From: Aliivibrio sp. 1S175
GTDB taxonomy: Bacteria > Pseudomonadota > Gammaproteobacteria > Enterobacterales > Vibrionaceae
Direction: 5' to 3'
NCBI RefSeq assembly: GCF_001690985.1
Contig: NZ_MAJS01000046.1
Span: forward strand, 289,366-353,365
Length of the DNA stretch: 64,000 bases
A program made the position numbers and the translations under genes. The notes under the pieces were generated by a model. That model had not been told where the DNA came from and made no database searches. It saw only the letters and a list, made by a program, of their open reading frames with translations. Shown here in pieces: positions 17,921-27,952 of the stretch (position 1 is the first letter of the stretch; the number at the start of each line of letters is the position of its first letter).

Positions 17921-19723
17921 CTATTTCCAACCAATCGCAATATTTTTAAAGCGAATAATCTGATTTTCTTTACCACCAACAGTATGGCGGTAAGAATCAA
18001 AGTTAGTAGTAAAACTAACAGTATCTACAAGTTCAGGCTCGACAAGTTGATGCAATACGGTATTAAATTCTTCTCCGTTAAACTTGTTAGGATCCGTTCT
18101 AAAATACGTATTATCAGCTAGAACATAATCAATATTACCCAACCCATTACCATCAAACGATATAGTTTGAATGGTTGGATGCCAAATCCCTTTACTCGTA
18201 TATGATTTACCAATATCTAACCAACTTAAATCTTTATGTGGTGGGTTGCTAAATTTAGCCGCAAAGCGTTTATATTTACTGGTTGAATAACGATGATCTG
18301 AGATGACATCCGTTCCGTTAACTAAGCTAATATTTGGCAAGAAAATTAAGTCATTATTAGTTGATGAATCCTTATCTAAAAACACATCATAAGCAATACA
18401 GGCTCCAGAAAGAGAGGTATCCGACATAGGGAATGGAACTTTCAAGCTAGAACCATTTTCTGCATCATTAACTGAACCTTGCCCTGCCATATACGTTACT
18501 TCAAGAGCTAGTTCTCCACCAAAATCAACAACAGCCATATTACTACGATTCGTATCATAATCAGAAGGTAAACCATTATTATCACCTATCTGCTTTTCAA
18601 TACCATCAATAAGCGCCTGTCCAGTTAATCCCTTAAGTTTAGAAAGATCTAGATTTCTTGCTTGATTAAATCCTTTCTCAGTACAAGCATTTACTGGTGT
18701 GGGTTCAACTGGAACATCTGGCAATGTCACTACTTCATCATTCCAAGCAATAGCTAAATCTTTAATTTGAATAACTTGTTCTTGTAGGGCGCTATCTTGA
18801 TCTGCACCGTGTTTATAATGACGGTAGAATTCAAATAACGTTGTTAGTTTGTAATTATGAGTGTTATTTATTAAAATCCTATCACTAAACGACCCTGCTT
18901 TGGGTGTGATTTGTACTGTGTCGTGCAGAACGGAAATTGACCCATTATCTAATGGCACCCCTGCAAAAAAATCATTCGTTTTAATATTTAATTGAACAAT
19001 ATTCCACGTTTGATTATTGGCTTTTAATGGCTTGCCAAGTTTTTGAAGCTGTTGATTAAATAGATCTTTATTTCCATCCATAAATCTTGTATTCACATAA
19101 CCATAACGATCAGTAGATAGTTTATAAGTGAATCCACTACCTTCTGCACTTGGCTTGTTTTCAACTAATGGGTCACCACTTGTAAAACCCCCTAAGAAAA
19201 TATAATCCGGTGATTTAGAAGGACTACCAAAGCCAAGAGATGTACCTAATTTAAACTTATAAGACATTGATGCTTCTTTAACTAAACCATTTGGTAGTTC
19301 AATCAGAAAACTAAATCCATTAGTCACTGCATTAGAGCTTGATGGCACACCCACTACACCTTTGTCTATTCTAGTTTCAAGTACATATTTATCACCATTT
19401 TGAACTACATTTAAATTTGTTACATCCCATGCATGAGATGTTCCCATCCCCCACTTTGGTGTAATCTTAAACTGACCTGACTTCACGGTTAAGTTAGCAT
19501 TGAGTTGATCCTCAATTCCTGAAACAAGATCGATTCCACTAAGGCCAGCAAGCTCTTCTAGGTTAGGTACTATTATATTTTTAAAATCACCAATAATTGG
19601 TTTGCTACTATCAATCGGAGGTAACGTTGGTATTTTTGGTTTATCTGAACTTTCATTACCGCAACCAGCTAGAGCAAGAGATATACCCATAGCTAAAATA
19701 TATTTATTCTTATTACTGTTCAT
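17921..19723 (-). CDS. Two-repeat lipoprotein, PL14-like polysaccharide lyase candidate
   Basis: This 600-residue protein has a lipoprotein signal with lipobox LAGC (Cys21). The rest is two related beta-rich repeats, about 48-345 and 360-600. Each starts with L(A/T)GL..(I/A)L...IE(D/K)Q and ends with an FEFYRHY/FDSYRH block followed by IRFKNIAIGW or IQIKDLAIAW. The strand pattern, including MSYKFKLG and the final aromatic block, resembles the jelly roll of family 14 lyases, but I see no catalytic set I can name. It overlaps the PL8 gene upstream by 11 nt, implying translational coupling. It is probably a surface or periplasmic lyase or glycan-binding protein. Confidence 0.6.
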   Translation of the reverse strand: MNSNKNKYILAMGISLALAGCGNESSDKPKIPTLPPIDSSKPIIGDFKNIIVPNLEELAGLSGIDLVSGIEDQLNANLTVKSGQFKITPKWGMGTSHAWDVTNLNVVQNGDKYVLETRIDKGVVGVPSSSNAVTNGFSFLIELPNGLVKEASMSYKFKLGTSLGFGSPSKSPDYIFLGGFTSGDPLVENKPSAEGSGFTYKLSTDRYGYVNTRFMDGNKDLFNQQLQKLGKPLKANNQTWNIVQLNIKTNDFFAGVPLDNGSISVLHDTVQITPKAGSFSDRILINNTHNYKLTTLFEFYRHYKHGADQDSALQEQVIQIKDLAIAWNDEVVTLPDVPVEPTPVNACTEKGFNQARNLDLSKLKGLTGQALIDGIEKQIGDNNGLPSDYDTNRSNMAVVDFGGELALEVTYMAGQGSVNDAENGSSLKVPFPMSDTSLSGACIAYDVFLDKDSSTNNDLIFLPNISLVNGTDVISDHRYSTSKYKRFAAKFSNPPHKDLSWLDIGKSYTSKGIWHPTIQTISFDGNGLGNIDYVLADNTYFRTDPNKFNGEEFNTVLHQLVEPELVDTVSFTTNFDSYRHTVGGKENQIIRFKNIAIGWK

Positions 19724-22082
19724 TAGTTTTTCCCTTTAATGAAAAAGTATAGGTGTCGCCATATAAATCATTAAGATCAACAGTTAATTTTCTGTCATTT
19801 ATATAAACGCGATCATGTACATCATCACTTATTACAAATGATGTATTTAACACAAACTTTATTGGTTGCTGCGAGTGCATAGGATCTGAAACTGAAATTT
19901 TCATTTCATCTCCTTTTTTCTTTATCATAATAGATAAAGGGGTCAACGCAGTAACCATACCCGCAGAACCTGGTTTCCAAAAATTAGCTGTTAATATATT
20001 TAATTTTTTATGATTAACGGCATGTGCAATTGCGTCATTTCGTATAATTTCAATTGCTGATGTCGAACCTTCTTTATTACTAGCGTTTGGAATAATCATA
20101 TATTGATAACTATCATCGATCATTTCATGATTTATAGATGCAGTCACAAAACAATTAGATAAGGATCCATAACCAGAACCAATATCAGACCAATTACCTT
20201 TGTTTTCTTTAATTTCAATTGTTGTGTTATTACTACCTAATACAACATAAGAAATTGGATTAATTTGATTTGTAACTTTTATATCTAAATTTTTAAGTTC
20301 TCCTACAAAATTAGGATTGCTAATATAATTAACGTTATTTATTTCAATTTCAGATCCGCATTCTATTTTTCTATTTTCAATAATAGTCCTTGCATTACTG
20401 CTACTATTATTTTTAATATTAGACCCTAAGGCAACAATTTCATCATCAAACATAAACCACGATTTTTTAGCTTTTAAAAGATCGCTATAGTTTGTAAAAT
20501 CAAACCCCGCAACACCGTAACCTTCTAAAGAAGTACCTCCTGACCATTCAATTAGAACTTGTCGTCCATCACGTTGCTCGCTTTTCTGGCCCGAGCAGTT
20601 CTCTCTTACCTCTTCAAGAACTGTTGTTCCGGCTAATTGATAGGGGTCTACAACCGCAAAATAACCAGTATAGTGATCACGTTGACCATTATATAAATAG
20701 TTCATTCCATCAGATGTATACCACCCCTTTAAATTTTCACCATTAACGCATTCATAGTTACCGACACGGTTTGAGTGCATTGCAATCCCAAATGACCAAG
20801 TATCACGATGGTGTACAACCCTATCCATTGCTGGAAATTGATGATGTTCTTTGTGGCGATTCAACAATAAAACGCTATCATCATTCACTATGTTCTGTGC
20901 TAATTGATATGTATTAATTGAAGTGACAGAACCAAAATAATCAAGGAAAGTATCATTCAATATTTGAGTTTTAATTAAGGATTTTAGTTTATCTTTATCA
21001 TTCTCTTTTGCTGATTCAACATACAATAACATTGACTCAATAACAGAATGTCCGATCTTATGATTTTGTCCAGAAACCCTCGATATTGCACGACCGTTAA
21101 CAAAATCCATCATACGCCCATCAATCATTAAAGGTGAAAATGAATTAAAAATAATAGGATAAATATTATAAAACTTATTAAAAAAAGACATATCGGTCTC
21201 TTCAATAGCCCCTAACATCATCCCTAACCCTTTAATTAATTCATTTCCATACGTCCCCGTATATGGAATATCTTTGTGCTGTAAAAATGAATCATCGATA
21301 TAAAAACCGTCACTATTATCAACGTAATCGATAACAGGAATAATGGCAGCAATAGCAGCTTTAAATTCATTTTCATTATTCTCTAAAACACTACGAATTA
21401 ATACAACTCGTGCATTATCAATTCTATTTGCTCCAGTTGTTTCAAAAGGTTTTGGACTACTTGAACTTCCAGCCCCCAGTCCTTCACTAAAATGTGTAGG
21501 GTTCGGAACAAAATATCGAGTGGCATTAATGTATTGCTTTAATAGTTCATTATTAACATTACTTCCCATTAACAATAAAATATCATTTATATTTTTAGGA
21601 ATACCAACTTGCCAATTCCACCAATTACCAAACTCTTGTACATCAGTTTTGTAATATTGTTGATTTAATAATTCCAAACTTTCAATAATGATACTATTTA
21701 AATCAGCATTTCCTTTAAATTCCCCTCCAGGTAAATTATATACACGAGCCATAGACAACAATCGTTGGTATGTTTTGTGTAATTGATTACCCAATTCATT
21801 ATTAGGAACATCAAGACGTATATCTGACCACAAACCAGTTCTAGATAAAGTGTGGTCTGCCAACCACACTTTAGTTTGAGAATTAAGCTTGTTAACTACT
21901 GTATGTAGCTCGTCATCAAACGGTAGTGATGAATCGCCAATAAAATAACTATTCCACTGTGTACGAAAATCAATAAATTGAATTTCAGATTTTAATGGTT
22001 CATTTTTTTCATCTGAACCACCACAACCGGTTAACACACCAACAATTAATGCGATGGTAGTATATTTAAACGATTTCATCAT
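19713..22082 (-). CDS. PL8 polysaccharide lyase, lipoprotein (second copy)
   Basis: This 789-residue PL8 lyase has a lipobox LTGC (Cys20), so it is probably membrane-anchored. The alpha/alpha toroid domain carries FGNWWNWQVGIPKNIND and the catalytic set Asn219 (TGANR), His269 (LQHK) and Tyr278 (TGTYG), with spacings of 50 and 9 that equal those of Flavobacterium chondroitinase AC as I recall them (Asn175, His225, Tyr234). Arg in FVNGRAISR and Glu in RVGNYE complete the site. It eliminates uronates in hyaluronan or chondroitin-type chains to unsaturated disaccharides. It is a diverged tandem paralogue of the next upstream gene and is visibly AT-rich. PL8 also includes xanthan lyases. Confidence 0.88.
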   Translation of the reverse strand: MMKSFKYTTIALIVGVLTGCGGSDEKNEPLKSEIQFIDFRTQWNSYFIGDSSLPFDDELHTVVNKLNSQTKVWLADHTLSRTGLWSDIRLDVPNNELGNQLHKTYQRLLSMARVYNLPGGEFKGNADLNSIIIESLELLNQQYYKTDVQEFGNWWNWQVGIPKNINDILLLMGSNVNNELLKQYINATRYFVPNPTHFSEGLGAGSSSSPKPFETTGANRIDNARVVLIRSVLENNENEFKAAIAAIIPVIDYVDNSDGFYIDDSFLQHKDIPYTGTYGNELIKGLGMMLGAIEETDMSFFNKFYNIYPIIFNSFSPLMIDGRMMDFVNGRAISRVSGQNHKIGHSVIESMLLYVESAKENDKDKLKSLIKTQILNDTFLDYFGSVTSINTYQLAQNIVNDDSVLLLNRHKEHHQFPAMDRVVHHRDTWSFGIAMHSNRVGNYECVNGENLKGWYTSDGMNYLYNGQRDHYTGYFAVVDPYQLAGTTVLEEVRENCSGQKSEQRDGRQVLIEWSGGTSLEGYGVAGFDFTNYSDLLKAKKSWFMFDDEIVALGSNIKNNSSSNARTIIENRKIECGSEIEINNVNYISNPNFVGELKNLDIKVTNQINPISYVVLGSNNTTIEIKENKGNWSDIGSGYGSLSNCFVTASINHEMIDDSYQYMIIPNASNKEGSTSAIEIIRNDAIAHAVNHKKLNILTANFWKPGSAGMVTALTPLSIMIKKKGDEMKISVSDPMHSQQPIKFVLNTSFVISDDVHDRVYINDRKLTVDLNDLYGDTYTFSLKGKTNEQ

Positions 22083-22087
22083 TTATC

Positions 22088-24475
22088 TTACTTAATGCGT
22101 TTTAATGTAAACGTATAACTTGAACCAGCTAAATCAGATAGATCCGCTGAAATTTTATTACTATTTAACGTTATACGACTTTCAATATCAGTCATAATTT
22201 CAAACTGACCATCAATAACAAACTTAGTGTTAAACCAACTACGTGTAGGGTCAGATACTGAAATAGTAACTAAACCATTAGTCTCTTTAGTTATAATAGA
22301 CATGGAAGAGTCCGATTCAATATGACCAGCTTTACCATCATCAAAAAAGTTAGCTGCAAAAATACCCAGTTTGTTATGCATTACTGCTTGAACATCGCTT
22401 GTATTAGACACTATGGTTATTGCAGGTATAACTATTGTTTCTTGTTCTGGAATAATTGCATAAGCATATGTACCAAGATCTCCTTTATGCACGATTGTAG
22501 CTTCAACAAAACATGCCTCTACAGAACCTTTATTATTACCAATATCAGACCAATCACCAGAACGACATTTTTTAGAAATTGTTATTGGTTGCTCGTCTAA
22601 ACTCACGTATTGCAGCGGAGCTTTTGAATCACTGTATTTAATTGATAATCGATCTAATTTACCAACAAACTCATTATCTAGGCCTAACACGCTACCATTA
22701 ACTTTAACGACTGACTCTGAATCAATTTTACGGTTTTCAATCGTAGTAATCGCTTTATTATCGCTTGAATTTTCAATAGCAGACCCTAAAGCAATAATTT
22801 CATCATCAAACATGAACCAGGATTTTTTAGCCTTCAGATCACGATTAAAATTAACAAAATCCATACCAGTGACACCGTAACCTTCTAATGCCGCACCACC
22901 AGTCCATCCCATTGAACGGTTGCGGCCATCTCGCTGAGTTGAAAGCTGACCAGTACAAATATCTCTTTCAACTAAAAGAGTCGTCGTACCTGCCAACTTA
23001 TATGGGTCAACTGTTACCCAATAGCCATTTTGATAATGATCTTGCTCATTATACAAATACGTCATTCCATCTGCTGTATGCCAACCTTTTAGGTTTTCAT
23101 TATTTATACATTCGTAGTTACCAACTCGTTTTGAATGCATTGCAATACCAAAAGACCAATTATTGCGGTGGTGAACAGCTCGATCCATTTCTGCAAATTG
23201 TTTATGGAATACAGGCTTATTCACCGTTATATCTTTGGACTTCATCAATGCATGAGCAATTTGATATGAGCTTAAAATGCCAGATCTTTCTAGTCCATTA
23301 TTTGAATTCACTAATTGAGATTTAATAAAAACTTCGAGTTGCTGTTTATATTCTGGTGGTGCGCCGTCTAAATAGAGCATCATTGCACTTAGAATCGACT
23401 GCCCCACTTTATCATTTTGACCATATAAGCGAGAAATAGCACGGCCATTAACCATATCCATCATGCGCCCATCAACCATTAATGGAGCGAAAGATTCTAA
23501 TAGTAATGGATATATTTTTTGTAAATTAGGATCTGTTGCTTGATATCGTGTATTAGATACCACTCCTAATAACATACCTAAACCTTCGATCATTACCTGT
23601 CCATACGTACCACTATAAGGTAAATCTTTATGCTGAATATAAGAGCCGTCCTTATAAAAACCATCGCCCTCTTCTACATAAGGAATGACAGTTGATAGCG
23701 CTTCAATTGCCTCTTTGATTTCACTTTCATTATTTTCAAGTAGCCCTCGGATCAGGACAACCTGAGCATTATCGGTACGATTTCCACCTGTAGATTCCCA
23801 CATTAGAGGCGCACTCGAATACGGAGCTCCATAACCTTCACTTAGATGGGTTGCTCGAGGTACAAAATAACGAGTCGCATCAATATAATTGGCTATAATT
23901 TCATAGGGGATATCATCATATAAAATGACTAGTGTATTATTAACAACACGGCTAATTCCTAGCTCCCATTGCCACCAATTACCATACTCTGCAGTACCTA
24001 CCTGATAATAATGCTCGTTTAGAAACGCCAAACTATCAATGACCATTTCACGTAATTTTGAATCACCTTCAAGCTCTCCGCCTTTTAACTTATATGCACG
24101 AGCAAGCGTAAAAATGTGCTGATAAGTCCTATATAACTGAGATCCTAATTGTAAACGACCTTCTGAACTGTCATTATCAAGAGAAACATCTGCCCACAAG
24201 CCTTCTTTATTAAGCTGTAAATTTTTAAGTAACTCTAACGCTTCATTATTAATAACGGTAACTTCAGCACTTAACTTTGCATTCATTGGTAAATTAGGAT
24301 CACCTAAGAAATACGAAGCCCAACGAGTTCGCATCGCAGAAAATGTCTCTTCTTGTGAAGATATATTTATTTGTTGATCCTTGTCATGCGATGTAATTGC
24401 CAAAACTGGAGTACTTAACGCACCAAAAATGATAGACATTGACACAGCAAGAACGGATAGATTTAAATTTTTCAA
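22088..24475 (-). CDS. PL8 polysaccharide lyase, secreted (first copy)
   Basis: This 795-residue protein has a cleavable signal peptide ending near residue 26 (STPVLA). The PL8 toroid carries YGNWWQWELGISRVVNN, and the catalytic residues are Asn232 (GGNR), His282 (IQHK), Tyr291 (SGTYG), Arg345 (VNGRAISR) and probably Glu455 (VGNYE). The spacings of 50, 9 and 54 match chondroitin AC lyase numbering. Beta-sandwich domains fill the C-terminal half. It would cut hyaluronan or chondroitin in the periplasm or outside, giving 4,5-unsaturated uronyl disaccharides. The gene lies 9 nt after the porin gene and 5 nt before the second PL8 gene. Having one soluble and one lipidated lyase suggests two locations or two substrates. 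Confidence 0.9.
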   Translation of the reverse strand: MKNLNLSVLAVSMSIIFGALSTPVLAITSHDKDQQINISSQEETFSAMRTRWASYFLGDPNLPMNAKLSAEVTVINNEALELLKNLQLNKEGLWADVSLDNDSSEGRLQLGSQLYRTYQHIFTLARAYKLKGGELEGDSKLREMVIDSLAFLNEHYYQVGTAEYGNWWQWELGISRVVNNTLVILYDDIPYEIIANYIDATRYFVPRATHLSEGYGAPYSSAPLMWESTGGNRTDNAQVVLIRGLLENNESEIKEAIEALSTVIPYVEEGDGFYKDGSYIQHKDLPYSGTYGQVMIEGLGMLLGVVSNTRYQATDPNLQKIYPLLLESFAPLMVDGRMMDMVNGRAISRLYGQNDKVGQSILSAMMLYLDGAPPEYKQQLEVFIKSQLVNSNNGLERSGILSSYQIAHALMKSKDITVNKPVFHKQFAEMDRAVHHRNNWSFGIAMHSKRVGNYECINNENLKGWHTADGMTYLYNEQDHYQNGYWVTVDPYKLAGTTTLLVERDICTGQLSTQRDGRNRSMGWTGGAALEGYGVTGMDFVNFNRDLKAKKSWFMFDDEIIALGSAIENSSDNKAITTIENRKIDSESVVKVNGSVLGLDNEFVGKLDRLSIKYSDSKAPLQYVSLDEQPITISKKCRSGDWSDIGNNKGSVEACFVEATIVHKGDLGTYAYAIIPEQETIVIPAITIVSNTSDVQAVMHNKLGIFAANFFDDGKAGHIESDSSMSIITKETNGLVTISVSDPTRSWFNTKFVIDGQFEIMTDIESRITLNSNKISADLSDLAGSSYTFTLKRIK

Positions 24476-24484
24476 AATATGTCC

Positions 24485-25441
24485 TTAAAATACGTATTGC
24501 ATACCAAGCTTTGCAAAGAATTTATTGCGATAAGGCAATGCTTTTACAGTGCCACTTCCACCATCGTAATAACTGTTTTTCTCTTCTTGCCAATACGTTT
24601 CATAAATCAAATTCAACTTACCGGAAATCCCCACATTTCCGTAAACACCTGCTCGAGAGTAGTTTTTATCAAGTTCTATCCCCCAGCGTTCAGGGTCATA
24701 GTGAGAACGTTCTATAATATTTCGACCCAGACCAATCCGCACAAATGGATTTATAGTTACACGCCCAACCTTTTGGGTATAAACCAAACGAAATTGCCAA
24801 TAATCAATGTCATAGTTATTTTCAAAGCTATCGAACTCAGTATAAAAGTGTGGCTTTATTGATGAGGTCGTATTAATACGATGAATTAAACCAAATTCAT
24901 ATTCATAACCCCAATCAACATAGTCTTCTGCTTGTGAATCCATCGAACGTTTACCGCGAGCTTGCCCAAGATAGACATGACCATTAGTAAATAATTGATT
25001 TGTTGGATTAATAAAATAATCTACTTGTGGATAGGCACGATATTCAACCTCATAACGATCAATATCATATCCGTTGTAGCGAACGCCTACACCAGAACGA
25101 AAACGCCATGCACCAAATCTGTCTGATCGCGTGTAATGCATTTCTGCACGCTCTGTCATTGATGTAATTTCATTAGGAAATAAATCAGCATTTATATATT
25201 CTTTTTTAAAATATCGTCCCCAGACATTCCATTCATTGTTGTTTGGTGAATGTGAAAAGCGAATATAAGGAACATAAGCAGTCAATTGCTCATACAAATG
25301 TTCCTTTCCAGAATCATCTATTTCATTGAAATATTCTTCATATTCCGATCCGACCTCAAACCATGTTCGAGCTGATAGCGGCAATGCAATTGCGGTAGCT
25401 GCCAATCCAAGAATGACAACAGTGCAAGCATTAATTCTCAT
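24485..25441 (-). CDS. KdgM-family oligosaccharide porin
   Basis: This 318-residue protein has a signal peptide ending near residue 24 (PLSARTWFEVG) and then alternating amphipathic strands rich in Tyr, Trp, Glu and Arg. It ends KLGMQYVF with a C-terminal phenylalanine, as in outer-membrane barrels. The pattern WFEVGSEYEEYF, VWGRYFKKEY and FRSGVGVRYN resembles KdgM, a 12-strand porin for oligogalacturonates. As the first gene of the leftward lyase operon it would admit acidic oligosaccharides into the periplasm. KdgM itself is nearer 235 residues, so this is a longer relative (NanC/KdgM-like). The role fits the uronate locus. Confidence 0.75.
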   Translation of the reverse strand: MRINACTVVILGLAATAIALPLSARTWFEVGSEYEEYFNEIDDSGKEHLYEQLTAYVPYIRFSHSPNNNEWNVWGRYFKKEYINADLFPNEITSMTERAEMHYTRSDRFGAWRFRSGVGVRYNGYDIDRYEVEYRAYPQVDYFINPTNQLFTNGHVYLGQARGKRSMDSQAEDYVDWGYEYEFGLIHRINTTSSIKPHFYTEFDSFENNYDIDYWQFRLVYTQKVGRVTINPFVRIGLGRNIIERSHYDPERWGIELDKNYSRAGVYGNVGISGKLNLIYETYWQEEKNSYYDGGSGTVKALPYRNKFFAKLGMQYVF

Positions 25442-25863
25442 AGTGTTTACCTCTAAATAATACGATCAAGTAAAAATCCCTGACGCTTTCTTTTTTTTCA
25501 TTATATTCATAAAATTTTTACTTTCTTTCACTTTGATCACAATTTAAGAAACTAAAAGAAAAAAGAATTAAATTACTGTATCATTAAATGATGCTGTATA
25601 TAGCTTGCTCTATGTCAGTAAACATTATGATTATTCGCCAGGAATTGAGCTAATCAGCAAAATATTGAGTCACACCTCAATGATTTCTACTCATTTAGTG
25701 TTAGTAATGAGGCGTTACTGGTATATATCCAGCAGGAAATCATTCAAATATATGATACAAATCACGTATCAATAATGAGAGTGTGAGCTTCATCAAGCTT
25801 ATTGTAAAAATCAATTGCCGAAATTATCGTCCTACGCCAGACTACAAATGAAAGTGAAAACAA
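25442..25863. promoter_or_regulatory. Divergent promoter of the uronate-polysaccharide locus
   Basis: These 422 nt separate the porin-lyase operon from the DeoR-PTS operon. Two clean palindromes stand out: ATTGAG-TCACAC-CTCAAT at 25664-25681 and TGATAC-AAATCAC-GTATCA at 25753-25771. Either could be the operator for the DeoR-family protein encoded next door. A sequence TTTGATCACAATTT near 25533 loosely resembles half of a CRP site, which would suit sugar control, but it is weak. No gene is seen. Confidence 0.5.
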
Positions 25864-26661
25864 ATGAAAATTACATTAAATAGTGATACAACAAAACCGT
25901 CATTAGAGAGACGACTCGAAATAGTTAATCTTGTCGGATTAAGAGGAAAATTACATGTTGACGAGCTATCAACCATTTTCCATGTGACAGGAGCCACAAT
26001 TAGAGCTGACTTAAGATTTCTTGAAAAGAATGGATTTCTAATCAGAGCTCATGGATATGCACTAGTTAACAAAGCTGTACTTTCTCAACTATCTGATAGT
26101 AATAAGAAGGCTCAGCAAACCGTTGATTCAAGACTAGATTTCTTTGGTCAAACAGTCGCGAAGTTGCTACAAGAAAATGATTCTATTTTCATCAATAGCA
26201 ATAAGTTAATTAGACAGTCAATGAGAGCAGTAAAAGACTGGCGTCATTCAAAGGTAGTTAGTAATGATTTGAACTTAGTAAGAACCTTACATGTTCAAAA
26301 CATACACTTATTTATGACGGGTGGTCGCGTTAACCTTGATCTAATGAAGTTCACAGGTTCACAAATGATAAAAAATGTGAAGAGCCATAGATTTAGCAAG
26401 TCATTCATCTTTATTGATGGGTTTAGCTCTTCACAAGGCGTATTTGCTAACAGTGAATCAGACGCTGAGTTAATCAAGACACTACGTGACATATCTGAAC
26501 AAATTATTGTGATTGCCACTTCAGAATGTTTTGAAAACCATAGCCAATTTTGGGTTTTTGACACGAGCTCAATTGATGCGGTCATCACTGATGAAAATGT
26601 GTCTATGGAAGTTTTAGATAATTTAAAATCTAATAACGTAACAATTTTTAAACCAACTTAA
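25864..26661 (+). CDS. DeoR-family transcriptional regulator
   Basis: This 265-residue protein has an N-terminal DeoR helix-turn-helix (about 15-65; VDELSTIFHVTGATIRADLR, then LEKNGFLIRAHGYALV) and a C-terminal DeoRC sugar-phosphate-sensing domain (about 85-260) containing FMTGGRVN and FIDGFSSSQGVF. Relatives such as AgaR repress amino-sugar PTS operons and are released by phosphorylated sugars. Standing at the head of the PTS operon and facing the porin-lyase operon, it is the likely local regulator of both. Its effector may be a phosphorylated or deoxy-uronate intermediate. The PTS IIB gene starts 20 nt after its stop. Confidence 0.88.
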   Translation: MKITLNSDTTKPSLERRLEIVNLVGLRGKLHVDELSTIFHVTGATIRADLRFLEKNGFLIRAHGYALVNKAVLSQLSDSNKKAQQTVDSRLDFFGQTVAKLLQENDSIFINSNKLIRQSMRAVKDWRHSKVVSNDLNLVRTLHVQNIHLFMTGGRVNLDLMKFTGSQMIKNVKSHRFSKSFIFIDGFSSSQGVFANSESDAELIKTLRDISEQIIVIATSECFENHSQFWVFDTSSIDAVITDENVSMEVLDNLKSNNVTIFKPT

Positions 26662-26681
26662 CTTACTTAAAGGAAAAACAA

Positions 26682-27170
26682 ATGGCTAATATCGTTTTAG
26701 CTCGTATTGATGAACGCCTAATTCACGGTCAAATCCGATTACAATGGGGCAAACATTCAGGTGCGAATACTATCATTGTTGCAAATGATGAAATTGCAGG
26801 GCTTGAGCCGCTTCAAGGTCCATTCAAAGCTTCTGCCGGTAGTGATTTTGCTGTTCTATTTCGAACTATTCAGCAAACAATAGATAACCTACCTAAAGCA
26901 GGGCCAGATCGTAAAATTTTAGTTCTTTGTAAAGATCCAATAGATTTTGCCCGCATCGTTCAAGGTGGTATCAAACTACCTCATATTAACATTGGTAATA
27001 TGCATTTTCATGAAGGTCGCATTCAAGTTAACAAATATATAAATGTTAACGAAAAAGACATGGAAGCATTTGAAATCCTTAAAGAACATGGTAGCTCGTG
27101 CACTGTTCAACACATGCCAGAAAGTGAAAAAGAATGTATTTTCTCACTAACTAAAAACCTAAATATTTAA
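26682..27170 (+). CDS. PTS mannose-family IIB component
   Basis: This 162-residue cytosolic protein has the mannose/sorbose-family IIB signature ARIDERLIHGQ with the phosphorylatable His15. It accepts phosphate from IIA and passes it to the incoming sugar at IIC/IID. A good AAAGGA site lies before the ATG. The set IIB-IIC-IID-IIA in consecutive genes is complete. Similar agaVWEF-type transporters in streptococci import unsaturated hyaluronan or chondroitin disaccharides, which matches the lyases upstream. Confidence 0.93.
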   Translation: MANIVLARIDERLIHGQIRLQWGKHSGANTIIVANDEIAGLEPLQGPFKASAGSDFAVLFRTIQQTIDNLPKAGPDRKILVLCKDPIDFARIVQGGIKLPHINIGNMHFHEGRIQVNKYINVNEKDMEAFEILKEHGSSCTVQHMPESEKECIFSLTKNLNI

Positions 27171-27181
27171 GGCGAATTAAA

Positions 27182-27952
27182 ATGTTAATGGAAGCTATTT
27201 TAGTCGGTATATGGGCCGCATTATGTGGTATTGATAAATTTGATATCTTTACTGGTATTCACAGACCGCTCGTCACAGGTACTGTTGTTGGTTTAATTCT
27301 TGGGGACTTACAAACAGGATTAATTGCGGGTGCTACATTTGAACTCGCTTGGTTAGGTCTAGTATCAAATGCTGGCGTTCAACCACCAGATACAACCATC
27401 GGCGCAATCGTTGGTACCATGTTCGCAATTAAATTAAACATGACACCTGAAGCTGCTATTGGTATGTCGATCCCTTTTGCTCTTGCAATGCAAACTGCCG
27501 TTATTTTCTTATTCACATCTTGTGCACCAATGATGCAAAAAGCGGATCAGTACGCATCTGAACTTAACTTAAAAGGATTAGACAAACTACTTTATTTAGG
27601 ATTAAGCGCTCGAGCTTTGCTTTACGGCATTGTTGGTTTTAGTGCGATTTTCTTTGGCGTGTCAGGGGCTGAGTTTATTCAAGAATATCTACCAGAAAGT
27701 ATTGTTAAAGGTATGGCGATTGCCGGTGGCATGATGCCAGCAGTAGGTTTCGCGATGCTACTTCGAACCATGTTCAACATTCAAATATTACCTTACTTCT
27801 TTTTAGGATTTATTTGTGCAACTTATTTCGATCTTCCAATTTTAGCTGTCGCTGTAATCTTCACATGTATTGCAGTCCTTGATTATTTAAATAGTAATAA
27901 ATCAGATTCAAACAATGCTTCTAACACAAAAGGATTTGACGATGAGCTCTAA
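27182..27952 (+). CDS. PTS mannose-family IIC component
   Basis: This 256-residue membrane protein has the EII-Sor signature near its N-terminus (FTGIHRPLVTGTVVGLILGDLQTGLIAGATFELAWLG) and about seven to eight hydrophobic segments. With IID it forms the sugar channel of the transporter in the inner membrane. It starts 11 nt after the IIB stop and overlaps the IID start by 11 nt. Confidence 0.93.
   Translation: MLMEAILVGIWAALCGIDKFDIFTGIHRPLVTGTVVGLILGDLQTGLIAGATFELAWLGLVSNAGVQPPDTTIGAIVGTMFAIKLNMTPEAAIGMSIPFALAMQTAVIFLFTSCAPMMQKADQYASELNLKGLDKLLYLGLSARALLYGIVGFSAIFFGVSGAEFIQEYLPESIVKGMAIAGGMMPAVGFAMLLRTMFNIQILPYFFLGFICATYFDLPILAVAVIFTCIAVLDYLNSNKSDSNNASNTKGFDDEL

Noticed and set aside
22322..23325. 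Long antisense frames over the PL8 gene
   Set aside because: They mirror the codon structure of the real gene on the other strand and match no family.
25533..25546. CRP site in the divergent lyase/PTS promoter
   Set aside because: Only one half-site matches the TGTGA-N6-TCACA consensus.
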